DNA from: Planotetraspora phitsanulokensis
GTDB lineage: Bacteria; Actinomycetota; Actinomycetes; Streptosporangiales; Streptosporangiaceae
Direction of reading: 5' to 3'
NCBI RefSeq assembly: GCF_016863295.1
Contig: NZ_BOOP01000018.1
Coordinates: 1-64,000 of the forward strand
Length of the DNA: 64,000 bases
Numbering within the stretch: position 1 is the first letter of the stretch; each line of letters opens with the position of its first letter. Positions 39,318 through 48,959 of the stretch are shown in pieces. The notes under the pieces were generated by a model. That model made no database searches. It was not told the origin of the DNA and saw nothing but the letters and a program-made list of their open reading frames with translations. Both the position numbers and the translations under genes were made by a program.

Positions 39318-40526
39318 TTACTGGACGGGGGTTCCGCCGCGCCAGACCCGGCGGGGCTTGAGGCCGTACGACCAGGCGAACGCGCCCTCGTGGTCGGCGT
39401 CCCACTGCACGATGTCCGCCAGCCGGCCGGGAGCGAGGATGCCGCGGTCGGGGGCGCCGAGCACCTGGGCTCCGCCCAGCGTCGCCGCGCGGAGCGCGTC
39501 CCCCACGCTCATGCCGAACGCCGACACGGCCAGGCTGATCACCAGGGACATCGAGGTGATGCCGCAGTGGCCCGGGTTGTGGTCGCTGCCGAGCGCGATC
39601 GGGACGCCCTGGGCGATCATGCGGCGCACCGGCGGAAGGCTGCCGCCCTGCAGAGCGGTGGCCGGGCAGACGACGGCGGGCACGCCGTACCTGCCCATCA
39701 GCGCGATGTCCTCGTCGGTGGTGTGGTGGAGCAGGTCGGCGGACGAGCATCCCATCTCGGCGGCCAACTGGACCGCGCCGCGGCGGTTGAAGGCGCCCGC
39801 GTGAACGCGCGGAAGGAGGCCGACGTTGCGGCCGGAGGCGAGCACCCAGCGGGCCTCGTCGACGCTGAAGTGGCCGTCGTCGCAGTAGACGTCCACGCTG
39901 TCGGCCCCGGCGGCGGCCGCGTCGGCGCACCAGGTGGCGACGGCCTCGACGTAGTCGCGCTGACGGCCGAAGTACTCCGGCGGGACCACGTGCGCGGCCA
40001 GGAACGTGACGTGCACGCGCGGCATCATCGGCTCTTTCTCGAGCTCGCGCAGCAGCCGGACGTCCGCCAGTTCTCCGTCGCGGGTCAGGTGGTAGCCCGT
40101 CTTGGCCTCGACGGTCGTCGTGCCGGCCAGCAGCCACTCGCGCAACCGTTCGCGTACGCCGTTGCACAACGTCCACGGGTCGGTGCCGCGGGTCACCGTG
40201 ACGGTCGAGCCGATGCCGCCGCCGGCCGCGTTGATCGCGGAGGCCGTCGAGCCGCCCGACCGCATCGCCATCTCGGCGTAGCGGTTCCCGGCGTAGACGG
40301 GGTGGGTGTGGGCGTCGATGAGACCGGGCGTGACGAGCGCGCCGCCGAGGTTCTCCACGTGATCGACGTCGACGATGTCGTTGACGACCCCCGGCACGCT
40401 CTGCGGCAGGTCGGCCGCCCGCCCGACCCAGGCGATGCGGTCGTTGTGGACCAGGATGGCCGCGTTGCTGCATACGTCGTGACCGGTCCAGAGCCGGCCG
40501 ATGTTGGTGAGCAGCCGAACGGTCAT
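39318..40526 (-). CDS. hutI: Imidazolonepropionase HutI
   Basis: A 402-residue amidohydrolase. The N-terminal metal motif is DAHTHPVYAGNRYAEM and the later ligands include ALGSDHNPG. HutI opens the ring of 4-imidazolone-5-propionate in histidine breakdown to N-formimidoylglutamate. Other hut genes are not in this window, although they often lie nearby. The ATG overlaps by ATGA the stop of a 30-codon ORF just upstream, so translation is probably coupled. Confidence 0.93.
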   Translation of the reverse strand: MTVRLLTNIGRLWTGHDVCSNAAILVHNDRIAWVGRAADLPQSVPGVVNDIVDVDHVENLGGALVTPGLIDAHTHPVYAGNRYAEMAMRSGGSTASAINAAGGGIGSTVTVTRGTDPWTLCNGVRERLREWLLAGTTTVEAKTGYHLTRDGELADVRLLRELEKEPMMPRVHVTFLAAHVVPPEYFGRQRDYVEAVATWCADAAAAGADSVDVYCDDGHFSVDEARWVLASGRNVGLLPRVHAGAFNRRGAVQLAAEMGCSSADLLHHTTDEDIALMGRYGVPAVVCPATALQGGSLPPVRRMIAQGVPIALGSDHNPGHCGITSMSLVISLAVSAFGMSVGDALRAATLGGAQVLGAPDRGILAPGRLADIVQWDADHEGAFAWSYGLKPRRVWRGGTPVQ

Positions 40527-40615
40527 CCGACCACCTGCCCATCGTCCCGGAACACGACAAAGTCCCAGGTCATGGGCGCCGCGCCCACTGGGTCCGCTCC
40601 GTGTCCGGACGTCAT
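40523..40615 (-). CDS. Small ORF (30 aa) translationally coupled to hutI
   Basis: The ORF reads from ATG 40615 to a TGA that overlaps the hutI ATG (ATGA). CAGGAG lies about 9 bp before its start, better than any site in front of hutI itself. The peptide begins MTSGHGADPVGAAP and ends with MTWDFVVFRDDGQVVG, which has more protein character than random sequence. It may be a leader peptide, a conserved small protein or the remnant of a longer gene. I do not recognise it. Confidence 0.5.
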   Translation of the reverse strand: MTSGHGADPVGAAPMTWDFVVFRDDGQVVG

Positions 40616-40996
40616 TGGGGGGTCTCCTGCCTCATCGCGCACCGGTGTTGTGCGATGACCCTACCGCCAGGATCTTGAACCCGGGCGATTTCAGTTCAGT
40701 TACGTTATTTCACAGGTCGACTGGATGTACAGGGCTATTGAGAAAGAACGCCAATACGCCACAGCCGTATAGATACGTCACTTCTGTCCCCGACTTCGCA
40801 CCGGCAGCCGTTCCCCGCGACTTGAAACCGATGCCCTCGCACTCGCCAACGCGCAACAACACGTTCTGGTGTCATCTTGTTACCCGCGCCATAAGGTCTC
40901 GTTAGGCTGGCGTTATCGTACCAAGGTCACCCCCGGAGAGCCACTAACGAACCGTGACCCTCGCAGGGGCGTGTCGGGGAGAACGGTAACGGCCGC
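40616..40996. other. Intergenic region before hutI with a hairpin
   Basis: This 381-bp, comparatively AT-rich gap lies between hflX and the hutI leader ORF. TCATCGC (40632-40638) and GCGATGA (40652-40658) enclose the palindrome CACCGGTG and could be an operator or leader hairpin of hutI. The hutI promoter should lie further right (about 40660-40800), but I could not fix its hexamers. No tRNA or further gene is seen. Confidence 0.4.
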
Positions 40997-42400
40997 TCAG
41001 ACGGTCTCGACGGGCTTGGCGACCCGGTCCAGCTCGGCGAACAGCGCCCCCAGAACCCTGGCGTGCAGGATGGTCCCGTCGCCGGTGTGCTGCAGGGACA
41101 GCACCTCGCCCTCCTTGTGGGCCCGCGCGACCAGGTCCGTCCTGTCGTACGGCACGAGCATGCGGACCTCGTGGTCCAGGCGCGGCAGCTCGGTCTCGAT
41201 CATCGCCATCAGCTCACCCATGCCGGAGCCGGTGCGCGCGGAGACCACCACGCTGTGCCGTTCCTTCATGGTCAGCCGGGCGAGCGTCACCGGGTCGGCG
41301 GCGTCGGCCTTGTTGATCACGACGATCTCGGGGATCTCGCTCGCGCCCTCGATCTCGGCGAACACCTCGCGGACGGCCGCGAGCTGCGACTCGGGATCGG
41401 GATGCGACCCGTCGACCACGTGCAGGATCAGGTCGGCGTCCCCGACCTCCTCCAGGGTCGAGCGGAACGCCTCGACCAGCTGGTGGGGCAGGTGCCGGAC
41501 GAACCCGACGGTGTCGGCGAGCGTGAACAGGCGGCCCTCCGGCGTGCGCGCCCGGCGCACCGTGGGGTCGAGGGTCGCGAACAGCGCGTCCTCGACCAGC
41601 ACGCCCGCACCGGTCAGCCGGTTGAGCAGCGACGACTTGCCCGCGTTGGTGTAGCCGGCGATCGCCACGGCCGGCACCTCGCGGGCCTGCCGGTGGTGCC
41701 GCATGGTCTCGCGGGCCGTCGACATGTTCTTGATCTGGCGGCGGAGCTTCGCCATCCGCTCACGGATGCGGCGCCGGTCCAGCTCGATCTTCGTCTCACC
41801 GGGACCACGGCCGCCGATGCCGACGCCGCCGGCGGCGCGGCCGCCGACCTGCCGGGAGAGGTTGCCACCCCAGCCTCGCAGGCGGGGCAGCAGGTACTGG
41901 AGCTGGGCCAGCTCGACCTGGGCCTTGCCCTCCCGGCTCTTGGCGTGCTGGGCGAAGATGTCGAGGATCAGCGCGGTCCGGTCGATGACCTTGACCTTGA
42001 CGATCTCCTCCAGCTGGCGCAGCTGGCCGGGCGTGAGCTCACCGTCGCAGATGACGGTGTCGGCGCCGGAGGCGGCCACGATGTCGCGCAGCTCGATCGC
42101 CTTCCCCGATCCGATGTACGTCGCGGGGTCGGGCTTGTCACGGCGCTGGATCAGTCCCTCCAGGACGTCCGATCCGGCGGTCTCCGCGAGGAGCCTCAGC
42201 TCCTGCAGTGAGTTCTCCGCGTCGAAGACGGAGCCGCTGGTCCAGACGCCCACGAGGACGACCCGCTCCAGCCGCAGCTGGCGGTATTCGACCTCGGTGA
42301 TGTCCTCGAGCTCCGTCGAAAGACCGGCCACACGGCGGAGCGCCTGGCGCTCTTCGAGTTCGTAATCGCCTACGGCAAGGTCTTCGGGCTCGTCATGCAT
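40997..42400 (-). CDS. hflX: Ribosome-associated GTPase HflX
   Basis: A 467-residue GTPase. The N-terminal HflX domain (GLIQRRDKPDPATYIGSGKA, glycine-rich GGRGPGETKIELDRR) precedes a G domain with G1 GYTNAGKSS, G3 DTVGF and G4 NKAD. HflX splits stalled 70S ribosomes, and in actinobacteria its homologues give macrolide-lincosamide tolerance after heat or antibiotic stress. ATG 42400 is set by AGAAGAG about 9 bp upstream; ATG 42409 is also possible. The gene stands alone. Confidence 0.94.
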   Translation of the reverse strand: MHDEPEDLAVGDYELEERQALRRVAGLSTELEDITEVEYRQLRLERVVLVGVWTSGSVFDAENSLQELRLLAETAGSDVLEGLIQRRDKPDPATYIGSGKAIELRDIVAASGADTVICDGELTPGQLRQLEEIVKVKVIDRTALILDIFAQHAKSREGKAQVELAQLQYLLPRLRGWGGNLSRQVGGRAAGGVGIGGRGPGETKIELDRRRIRERMAKLRRQIKNMSTARETMRHHRQAREVPAVAIAGYTNAGKSSLLNRLTGAGVLVEDALFATLDPTVRRARTPEGRLFTLADTVGFVRHLPHQLVEAFRSTLEEVGDADLILHVVDGSHPDPESQLAAVREVFAEIEGASEIPEIVVINKADAADPVTLARLTMKERHSVVVSARTGSGMGELMAMIETELPRLDHEVRMLVPYDRTDLVARAHKEGEVLSLQHTGDGTILHARVLGALFAELDRVAKPVETV

Positions 42401-42516
42401 ATATGTCATCTCTTCTAGAGGAACACTCCGACACCCCTGGTGTCTTCCCATCGATGGTGGCACGACGTCCCGATGTCCGCATCTGGTTATGGCCTGCGGT
42501 GTTCCGCCGGGGACCG

Positions 42517-43212
42517 TCAGCCCTTGAGGACCCGGGCGTCGCCGGAACCGGTCTTGACGACGACGGTGCGGGGAGACGAGGGATCCTGTGTCACGGCGAC
42601 CTCCTCGTCGCCGGCACCCGTGCTCGCGGTCACGTTGTAGGACCCGGACGGCACCCAGACGGTGCCGTCTCCCGAGCCGGTCTCGACGCGTACCTTCTCG
42701 GGGGTCGCGGCGAAGCGGAGCTTGACCTCGCCCGATCCGGTCGTGGCGGTCACCTGACGGCCGGAGAGCCCTCTCGCGTCGATGTCGCCGGATCCGGCCG
42801 CCGCGCTCACCTGGCCGCTCAGCTCACGGAGGGTGATCGTGCCCGATCCCGCGTCGATGTTCACGTTCAGGCCCTTCGGGACCTCCACGCGGTAGTCGAC
42901 GGAGCAGTCGTGGCACTGGTAGCGCAACGTGAGCGTGCCGGCGTCGACCTGGTGGCCGTTCTGCGGCTTCTCGCCCCGCCAGTGCAGGGTCTCGGTGACG
43001 TGGACGCCGGTCCTGCCGGACTCGTTGACGACGATCTCACCGGCCCCCGTGTAGGCGCGCAGGGCCGTGATCTCGTCGGTCACGTCGTAGGACTCGACGG
43101 CCTGCTCGCCGCCGAGGCCGACCTTGCCGAGGTCGATCTCCGCGCCGCACGCGGTGAGAGCGAGGGCGGCGCCCAGTGCCACTCCCGCGACGATCATGCT
43201 CTGCCTTCTCAT
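42517..43212 (-). CDS. DUF4097 family lipoprotein
   Basis: A 231-residue exported lipoprotein: a short signal ends in the lipobox ALTAC, followed by a repetitive beta-helix-like domain of about 20-residue rungs rich in GSG (TGAGEIVV, AGSGTITL, AGSGDIDA, TGSGEVKL, TGSGDGTV, TGSGDARV). This is the DUF4097/adhesin-like family, of unknown function. A CxxC pair (YQCHDCSVDY) lies in the middle. The ATG at 43212 gives the lipoprotein signal directly; the longer open frame is antisense to aceB. It is divergent from aceB. Confidence 0.82.
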   Translation of the reverse strand: MRRQSMIVAGVALGAALALTACGAEIDLGKVGLGGEQAVESYDVTDEITALRAYTGAGEIVVNESGRTGVHVTETLHWRGEKPQNGHQVDAGTLTLRYQCHDCSVDYRVEVPKGLNVNIDAGSGTITLRELSGQVSAAAGSGDIDARGLSGRQVTATTGSGEVKLRFAATPEKVRVETGSGDGTVWVPSGSYNVTASTGAGDEEVAVTQDPSSPRTVVVKTGSGDARVLKG

Positions 43213-43329
43213 GACACCGATTCTTCTGGTGCGTACGGCACCGCCCCATCGGGGAGATCCCCCGGTCCGCCCTGACGCGTCCCCCACGTTGACCCTCGGA
43301 TCAGCGGTGGAGTAGCGTCGATTCCACCA

Positions 43330-43341
43330 TTTAGAACTAAA
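43330..43341 (+). promoter_or_regulatory. TTTAGAACTAAA palindrome before aceB
   Basis: Perfect 5-bp arms TTTAG and CTAAA with a 2-bp centre lie 25 bp before the aceB ATG in an AT-rich patch. It could be part of the promoter or the operator of the IclR-type regulator encoded at 50216-50950. The regulator assignment is inference. Confidence 0.4.
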
Positions 43342-43366
43342 TTTCCGGATCGTGGAAAGAGTGCCG

Positions 43367-44953
<1,587 letters not shown>

Positions 44954-44965
44954 CATGACCGACTC

Positions 44966-45009
44966 GGGGGTCAGGAATCTTCCCGCCCGGTGGAAGGTTC
45001 CTGATCCCC
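44966..45009. terminator. Long imperfect hairpin between aceB and the DUF1016 gene
   Basis: Arms of 18 bp (44966-44983 and 44992-45009) pair with two mismatches around an 8-nt loop; the core is TCAGGAATCTTCC with GGAAGGTTCCTGA. It lies 13 bp after the aceB stop and probably ends that transcript, in which case DUF1016 and glcDEF need another promoter. There is no U-tract. Confidence 0.65.
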
Positions 45010-45039
45010 ATCGGTGTACGACTAGACGAGCGCATCCAT

Positions 45040-45059
45040 CCAGATGTCGCTACATCTGG
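45040..45059. promoter_or_regulatory. Inverted repeat directly before the DUF1016 gene
   Basis: CCAGATGT (45040-45047) and ACATCTGG (45052-45059) are perfect 8-bp arms around CGCT and end 3 bp before the ATG. The position suits an operator on a short-leader transcript or a hairpin that hides the start. No ribosome site is visible. Confidence 0.55.
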
Positions 45060-45062
45060 TCC

Positions 45063-46142
45063 ATGAGCGAATTCAGAGAGGCCGGCGACCACGCCGGCGC
45101 CGCCGCCGGACCGCCCCGGGCGATCACGCGTGAGATCACCAGGAGCCACTACCGGTCGGCGCTCACGGCCAACGCCGAACTGATCCACCAGTACTGGCGC
45201 ATCGGCCGCCACATCCTCGGCCGCCGACTGGGCGACACCCGGTACGACGAGGTCCTCGCCCGCCTGGCGGCCGAACTCAGGGCCGAGTACCCCCGGGCCA
45301 GGGCGTACTCCCGGGCCAACCTGCATCGCATGACGACCTTCGCCGCCGCCTGGCCGGAGTTCGTCCCGCAGTCCCTGGAGTTGATCCCGTGGGGCCACGT
45401 CGTCGTCCTGCTGGACCTGCTCGACGACCGCCCGACCCGCGAGTTCTACGCGATGAAGGCGGCCCACGAGGGCTGGACCCGGAGCACGCTGACGATGATG
45501 ATCCGGAGCGGGCTGCACCTGCGGCCGGACCACCCCCTGTACGACACCGGCAGGACGGTGCCGCTGGAGGACCGCGACTGCGTCAGGGACATGCTCACCG
45601 ACCCCTTCGTGACGGAACTGCTCGACGGAGGCGAACGGCGCGGGCGCGACCTCGAGGCTCGGATGATCGACACCGTCGTCACCTTCCTCCAGGAACTCCG
45701 GGTGGGTTTCGCGTTCGCCGCCAGGCGGCGCCGTCTGTCAGCCCGGGGCGAGGAGTTCGTCGCCGACCTGCTCTTCTACCACCTCGCGCTGCACCGCTAC
45801 GTCGTCGTCGATCTCCGGACCGACGGCTTCGCCCCGGAGCACGCCGACCGGCTGGACCTCTGCGTCGCCGCCGTGGACGACCAGGTCCGCGACCGGATGC
45901 GGGACGAGCCGACGCTGGGCATCCTCCTGGTCGCCTCACGCGATCAGATCATGGTCGAGTACCGGCTCGGCGCGATGATCTCGCCGCTCTCGGTGGGCCC
46001 GCACACACTGCCCGCCGACCTCCAGGCGGCCCTCCCGACGCCCGCGGAGCTGGCAGGTGCCATCGCTCCTGCTCTGCGAGATGATTCAAGGGAAGACGAC
46101 ATTCAGGAGCGAATCATCACAGAAGGCCCGGCCGGCCTGTGA
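45063..46142 (+). CDS. DUF1016 / YhcG-type PDDEXK nuclease-fold protein
   Basis: A 359-residue protein with the N-terminal DUF1016 helical domain (ANAELIHQYWRIGRHIL) and a C-terminal PDDEXK domain (EEFVADLLFYHLALHRYVVVDLRTDGF). Relatives read D-L-K or E-L-K at the last motif; here it is D-L-R, so the catalytic Lys is replaced by Arg and cleavage activity is doubtful. Members are widespread and often mobile; some are linked to defence or restriction loci. No defence partner is present here: the gene sits between aceB and glcD, 46 bp before glcD and in the same direction. Confidence 0.85.
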   Translation: MSEFREAGDHAGAAAGPPRAITREITRSHYRSALTANAELIHQYWRIGRHILGRRLGDTRYDEVLARLAAELRAEYPRARAYSRANLHRMTTFAAAWPEFVPQSLELIPWGHVVVLLDLLDDRPTREFYAMKAAHEGWTRSTLTMMIRSGLHLRPDHPLYDTGRTVPLEDRDCVRDMLTDPFVTELLDGGERRGRDLEARMIDTVVTFLQELRVGFAFAARRRRLSARGEEFVADLLFYHLALHRYVVVDLRTDGFAPEHADRLDLCVAAVDDQVRDRMRDEPTLGILLVASRDQIMVEYRLGAMISPLSVGPHTLPADLQAALPTPAELAGAIAPALRDDSREDDIQERIITEGPAGL

Positions 46143-46188
46143 AGGACCAGGGCCGGGGGCCGCGGACGCACGAGGAGGAACCGTAGCG

Positions 46189-47640
46189 ATGTCCACCCTC
46201 CAGCGGCTCACCGAGCGGCTCGGCGACATCCTGGACGAGGGCTCGGTGATCACCGATCCCGTACGGCTGCGGACCTACGACTGCGACGGGCTCACCTATC
46301 ACCGGGCCACCCCCGGCGTGGTCGTGCTGCCGGAGTCGGCCGAGCAGATCGCGGCCGTGGTGCGGCTGTGCGACGAGTACGGCGTGCCGTTCGTGGCGAG
46401 GGGGTCGGGAACCGGGTTGTCCGGCGGCGCCCTTCCCCGGACCGACGGTGTGCTGATCGTCACCTCCCGCATGCGCCGCATCCTGGAGATCGACATCCCC
46501 AACCGGCGTGCGGTGGTCGAGCCGGGCGTGACCAACCTGGCCATCTCCGAAGCCGTCCGCGAGCGGGGCTACTACTACGCGCCCGACCCCTCCAGCCAGC
46601 AGATCTGCTCGATCGGCGGCAACGTCGCGGAGAACTCGGGCGGCGCCCACTGCCTGAAGTACGGCTTCACCGTCAACCACGTCGTCGGGATCGAGCTGGT
46701 CACCCCGCAGGGGGAGATCGTGGAGTTGTCGGACCGCGATCCCGGCTACGACCTCCTCGGGGCGTTCATCGGCTCGGAGGGCACGCTGGGCATCGCCACC
46801 AAGATCACCGTACGGCTGTCGCGGACGCCCGAGGCGGTCACGACCCTGCTCGCGGCCTTCACCGGGATCGAGGGCGGCGGCCGGGCCGTGTCGGCGATCA
46901 TCGGCGCGGGGATCGTCCCGGCGGCCATCGAGATGATGGACGCCCTGGCGATCGAGGCGGCCGAGGCCGCGGTGCACTGCGGCTACCCCGAGGGAGCCGG
47001 GGCCGTGCTCGTGGTGGAGCTCGACGGGCCGCACGCCGAGGTGGACCACCAGTTCGCCGCCGTCGAGCGGATCTGCCGCGAGACGGGCGCCTTCGAGATC
47101 CGGGTCGCCGCCTCGGCCGAGGAGCGGGCCGCGATCTGGAAGGGCCGCAAGTCGGCCTTCGCCGCCGTGGGGCGGATCAGCCCCGCCTACATCGTCCAGG
47201 ACGGGGTGGTCCCGCGGACGGCGCTGCCCGAGGTGCTCGCCGCGATCGACCGGCTCCAGGAGGAGTTCGGCATCCGGGTGGCGAACGTGTTCCACGCGGG
47301 CGACGGGAACCTCCACCCTCTCGTCCTTTTCGACGACACCGTGCCCGGCCAGGGCGAGCATGCCGAGGCCGCCAGCGGCCGGATCCTCGACCTGTGCATC
47401 GAACACGGCGGTTCGATCACAGGCGAACACGGCGTCGGTGTTGATAAATCTCGTTATATGCCGCGAATGTTCAGTGAGGAGGACCTCGACACCATGCAAC
47501 TCGTGCGGTGCGCCTTCGATCCGAAGGGCCTGTCCAATCCCGGCAAGGTCTTCCCCACCCCGCGGCTGTGCGGGGAGGTCCCCGGGGTGCGCAAGGGCGT
47601 GCATCCGCTGGTGGAGTCCGGCATGGCCGAGCAGTTCTGA
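46189..47640 (+). CDS. glcD: Glycolate oxidase subunit GlcD (FAD-linked)
   Basis: A 483-residue FAD-binding oxidase. The N-terminal FAD_binding_4 domain contains PFVARGSGTGLSGGALP and CSIGGNVAENSGGAHCLKYG, and the C-terminal FAD-oxidase_C domain has NVFHAGDGNLHP and TGEHGVGVDKSRYM. With GlcE and GlcF it oxidises glycolate (or D-lactate-like 2-hydroxyacids) to the 2-oxoacid at the membrane. ATG 46189 has GAGGAGGAA 8 bp upstream. Codons 418-425 around GVGVDKSRY (about 47437-47460) switch to A/T-ending codons (GTT GAT AAA TCT CGT TAT), unlike the rest of the gene. Confidence 0.93.
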   Translation: MSTLQRLTERLGDILDEGSVITDPVRLRTYDCDGLTYHRATPGVVVLPESAEQIAAVVRLCDEYGVPFVARGSGTGLSGGALPRTDGVLIVTSRMRRILEIDIPNRRAVVEPGVTNLAISEAVRERGYYYAPDPSSQQICSIGGNVAENSGGAHCLKYGFTVNHVVGIELVTPQGEIVELSDRDPGYDLLGAFIGSEGTLGIATKITVRLSRTPEAVTTLLAAFTGIEGGGRAVSAIIGAGIVPAAIEMMDALAIEAAEAAVHCGYPEGAGAVLVVELDGPHAEVDHQFAAVERICRETGAFEIRVAASAEERAAIWKGRKSAFAAVGRISPAYIVQDGVVPRTALPEVLAAIDRLQEEFGIRVANVFHAGDGNLHPLVLFDDTVPGQGEHAEAASGRILDLCIEHGGSITGEHGVGVDKSRYMPRMFSEEDLDTMQLVRCAFDPKGLSNPGKVFPTPRLCGEVPGVRKGVHPLVESGMAEQF

Positions 47641-47689
47641 TGAGCACCTTCCCGCAGCCCCCGGCCGACTCTCACAGGAGGTTGCTGCC

Positions 47690-48910
47690 ATGAGCGCCGA
47701 GGCCGATCTCGCCGCCTGCGGCACGACCGTGCGCCCGGCGGGCGAGGACGACACGGTGGCGGGCGTCCGGCCGCGCTGGGTGGCACTGCCGGAGACGACC
47801 GAGGACGTCGCCGCCGTGCTCCGCGTGGCCGCCGCGCACGGCCTCGCCGTCGTGCCCACCGGCGCGGGGACCATGTTGCACTGGGGCCCGCCGCCCGAGC
47901 GCTGCGACCTGCTGGTCGACACCTGCTGCCTGAACGAGATCCTCGAACACGCCTCCGGCGACCTGGTGACCCGCGTCCAGGCGGGGGTGACGCTCGGCTC
48001 GCTCGGCGAGGCGCTCGCCTCGCAGGGCCAGCGCCTCGTCGCGCGGCCGCCGGTCTCGGGCTCCACCGTGGGCGGGATGCTCGCGACCGGAGTCGCGGGG
48101 CCGCTCGGATTCCGCTACGGCACCAGCCGCGACCTGCTCATCGGCGTCACCGTCGTGCTGGCCGACGGCACGATCGCCAAGTCGGGCGGCAAGGTCGTGA
48201 AGAACGTCGCGGGATACGACCTCGGCAAGCTGTTCACCGGCTCGTACGGCACGCTCGGCGTCATCACGGAGGCGGCGTTCCGCCTGCATCCGCTGCCCGC
48301 CGACAGCCGCTGGGTCACCGCTCCCCTTCCCGAGGCCGAGCGCGAGCAGGAACTCGCCGGGACGCTCGCCGCGTCCGTCCTCGAACCCGCCGCGATCGAG
48401 CTCGATCGGCCCGGTGCCGGCGAGGGCGTGCTCTCGGTCCTGGTCGAAGGCGTGGCGGCGGCCGAGCGGGCGAAAGCCGTACAGGACCTCATGGGGGTGG
48501 ACGCCGGGATCGGCGAGGAGCCGCCCTCCTGGTGGGGCCGTCTACCCGGCGACGACCTCCTGCTGTCGCTGCGCGTGCCGCCGGCGGCGCTGGCCGCCAC
48601 GCTTCGCGCGGTCGACGAGCTGGCGGCCCCCGTGGCCCTCGCCCCGCACGTGCGCGGTTGCGCCGCCACGGCCGACCTGTACGTCGCGCTGCCCGGGTCG
48701 CCCGATCCGGACCGGGTCGCCGCCTTCGTCACCGCCGTGCGCGAGGAGATCCGGCCGTTCGGGGGCCGGCTGACCGGCGTGGCGCTGCCGCCCGGCGTCG
48801 CGGTGGACTTCTGGGGGCCGACCGGAGCGCTCGGCCTGATGCGCCGGGTGAAGGACCGCTTCGACCCGGACCGCCGGCTGTCTCCGGGCCGCTTCGTCGG
48901 AGGCATCTGA
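47690..48910 (+). CDS. glcE: Glycolate oxidase FAD-binding subunit GlcE
   Basis: A 406-residue FAD_binding_4 protein. The FAD-contact motifs VVPTGAGTMLHWG, RPPVSGSTVGGMLATG and KNVAGYDLGKLFTGSYGTLG are clear. It lacks most of the C-terminal oxidase domain of GlcD, as GlcE proteins do. ATG 47690 has ACAGGAGG about 8 bp upstream. It lies between glcD and glcF in one transcript, 49 bp after glcD. Confidence 0.92.
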   Translation: MSAEADLAACGTTVRPAGEDDTVAGVRPRWVALPETTEDVAAVLRVAAAHGLAVVPTGAGTMLHWGPPPERCDLLVDTCCLNEILEHASGDLVTRVQAGVTLGSLGEALASQGQRLVARPPVSGSTVGGMLATGVAGPLGFRYGTSRDLLIGVTVVLADGTIAKSGGKVVKNVAGYDLGKLFTGSYGTLGVITEAAFRLHPLPADSRWVTAPLPEAEREQELAGTLAASVLEPAAIELDRPGAGEGVLSVLVEGVAAAERAKAVQDLMGVDAGIGEEPPSWWGRLPGDDLLLSLRVPPAALAATLRAVDELAAPVALAPHVRGCAATADLYVALPGSPDPDRVAAFVTAVREEIRPFGGRLTGVALPPGVAVDFWGPTGALGLMRRVKDRFDPDRRLSPGRFVGGI

Positions 48911-48959
48911 TGAACCCCCGCAGCCGCAGGCCGCCGGGCCGTCACATGGAGGACGCCGC

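Noticed and set aside
40616-40996. tRNA or riboswitch in the hutI-hflX gap
   Set aside because: I looked for cloverleaf arms, an anticodon loop and known riboswitch cores and found only a short hairpin.
45063-46142. Complete defence or restriction system around DUF1016
   Set aside because: No methyltransferase, helicase, toxin-antitoxin or other defence gene is adjacent; the neighbours are metabolic.
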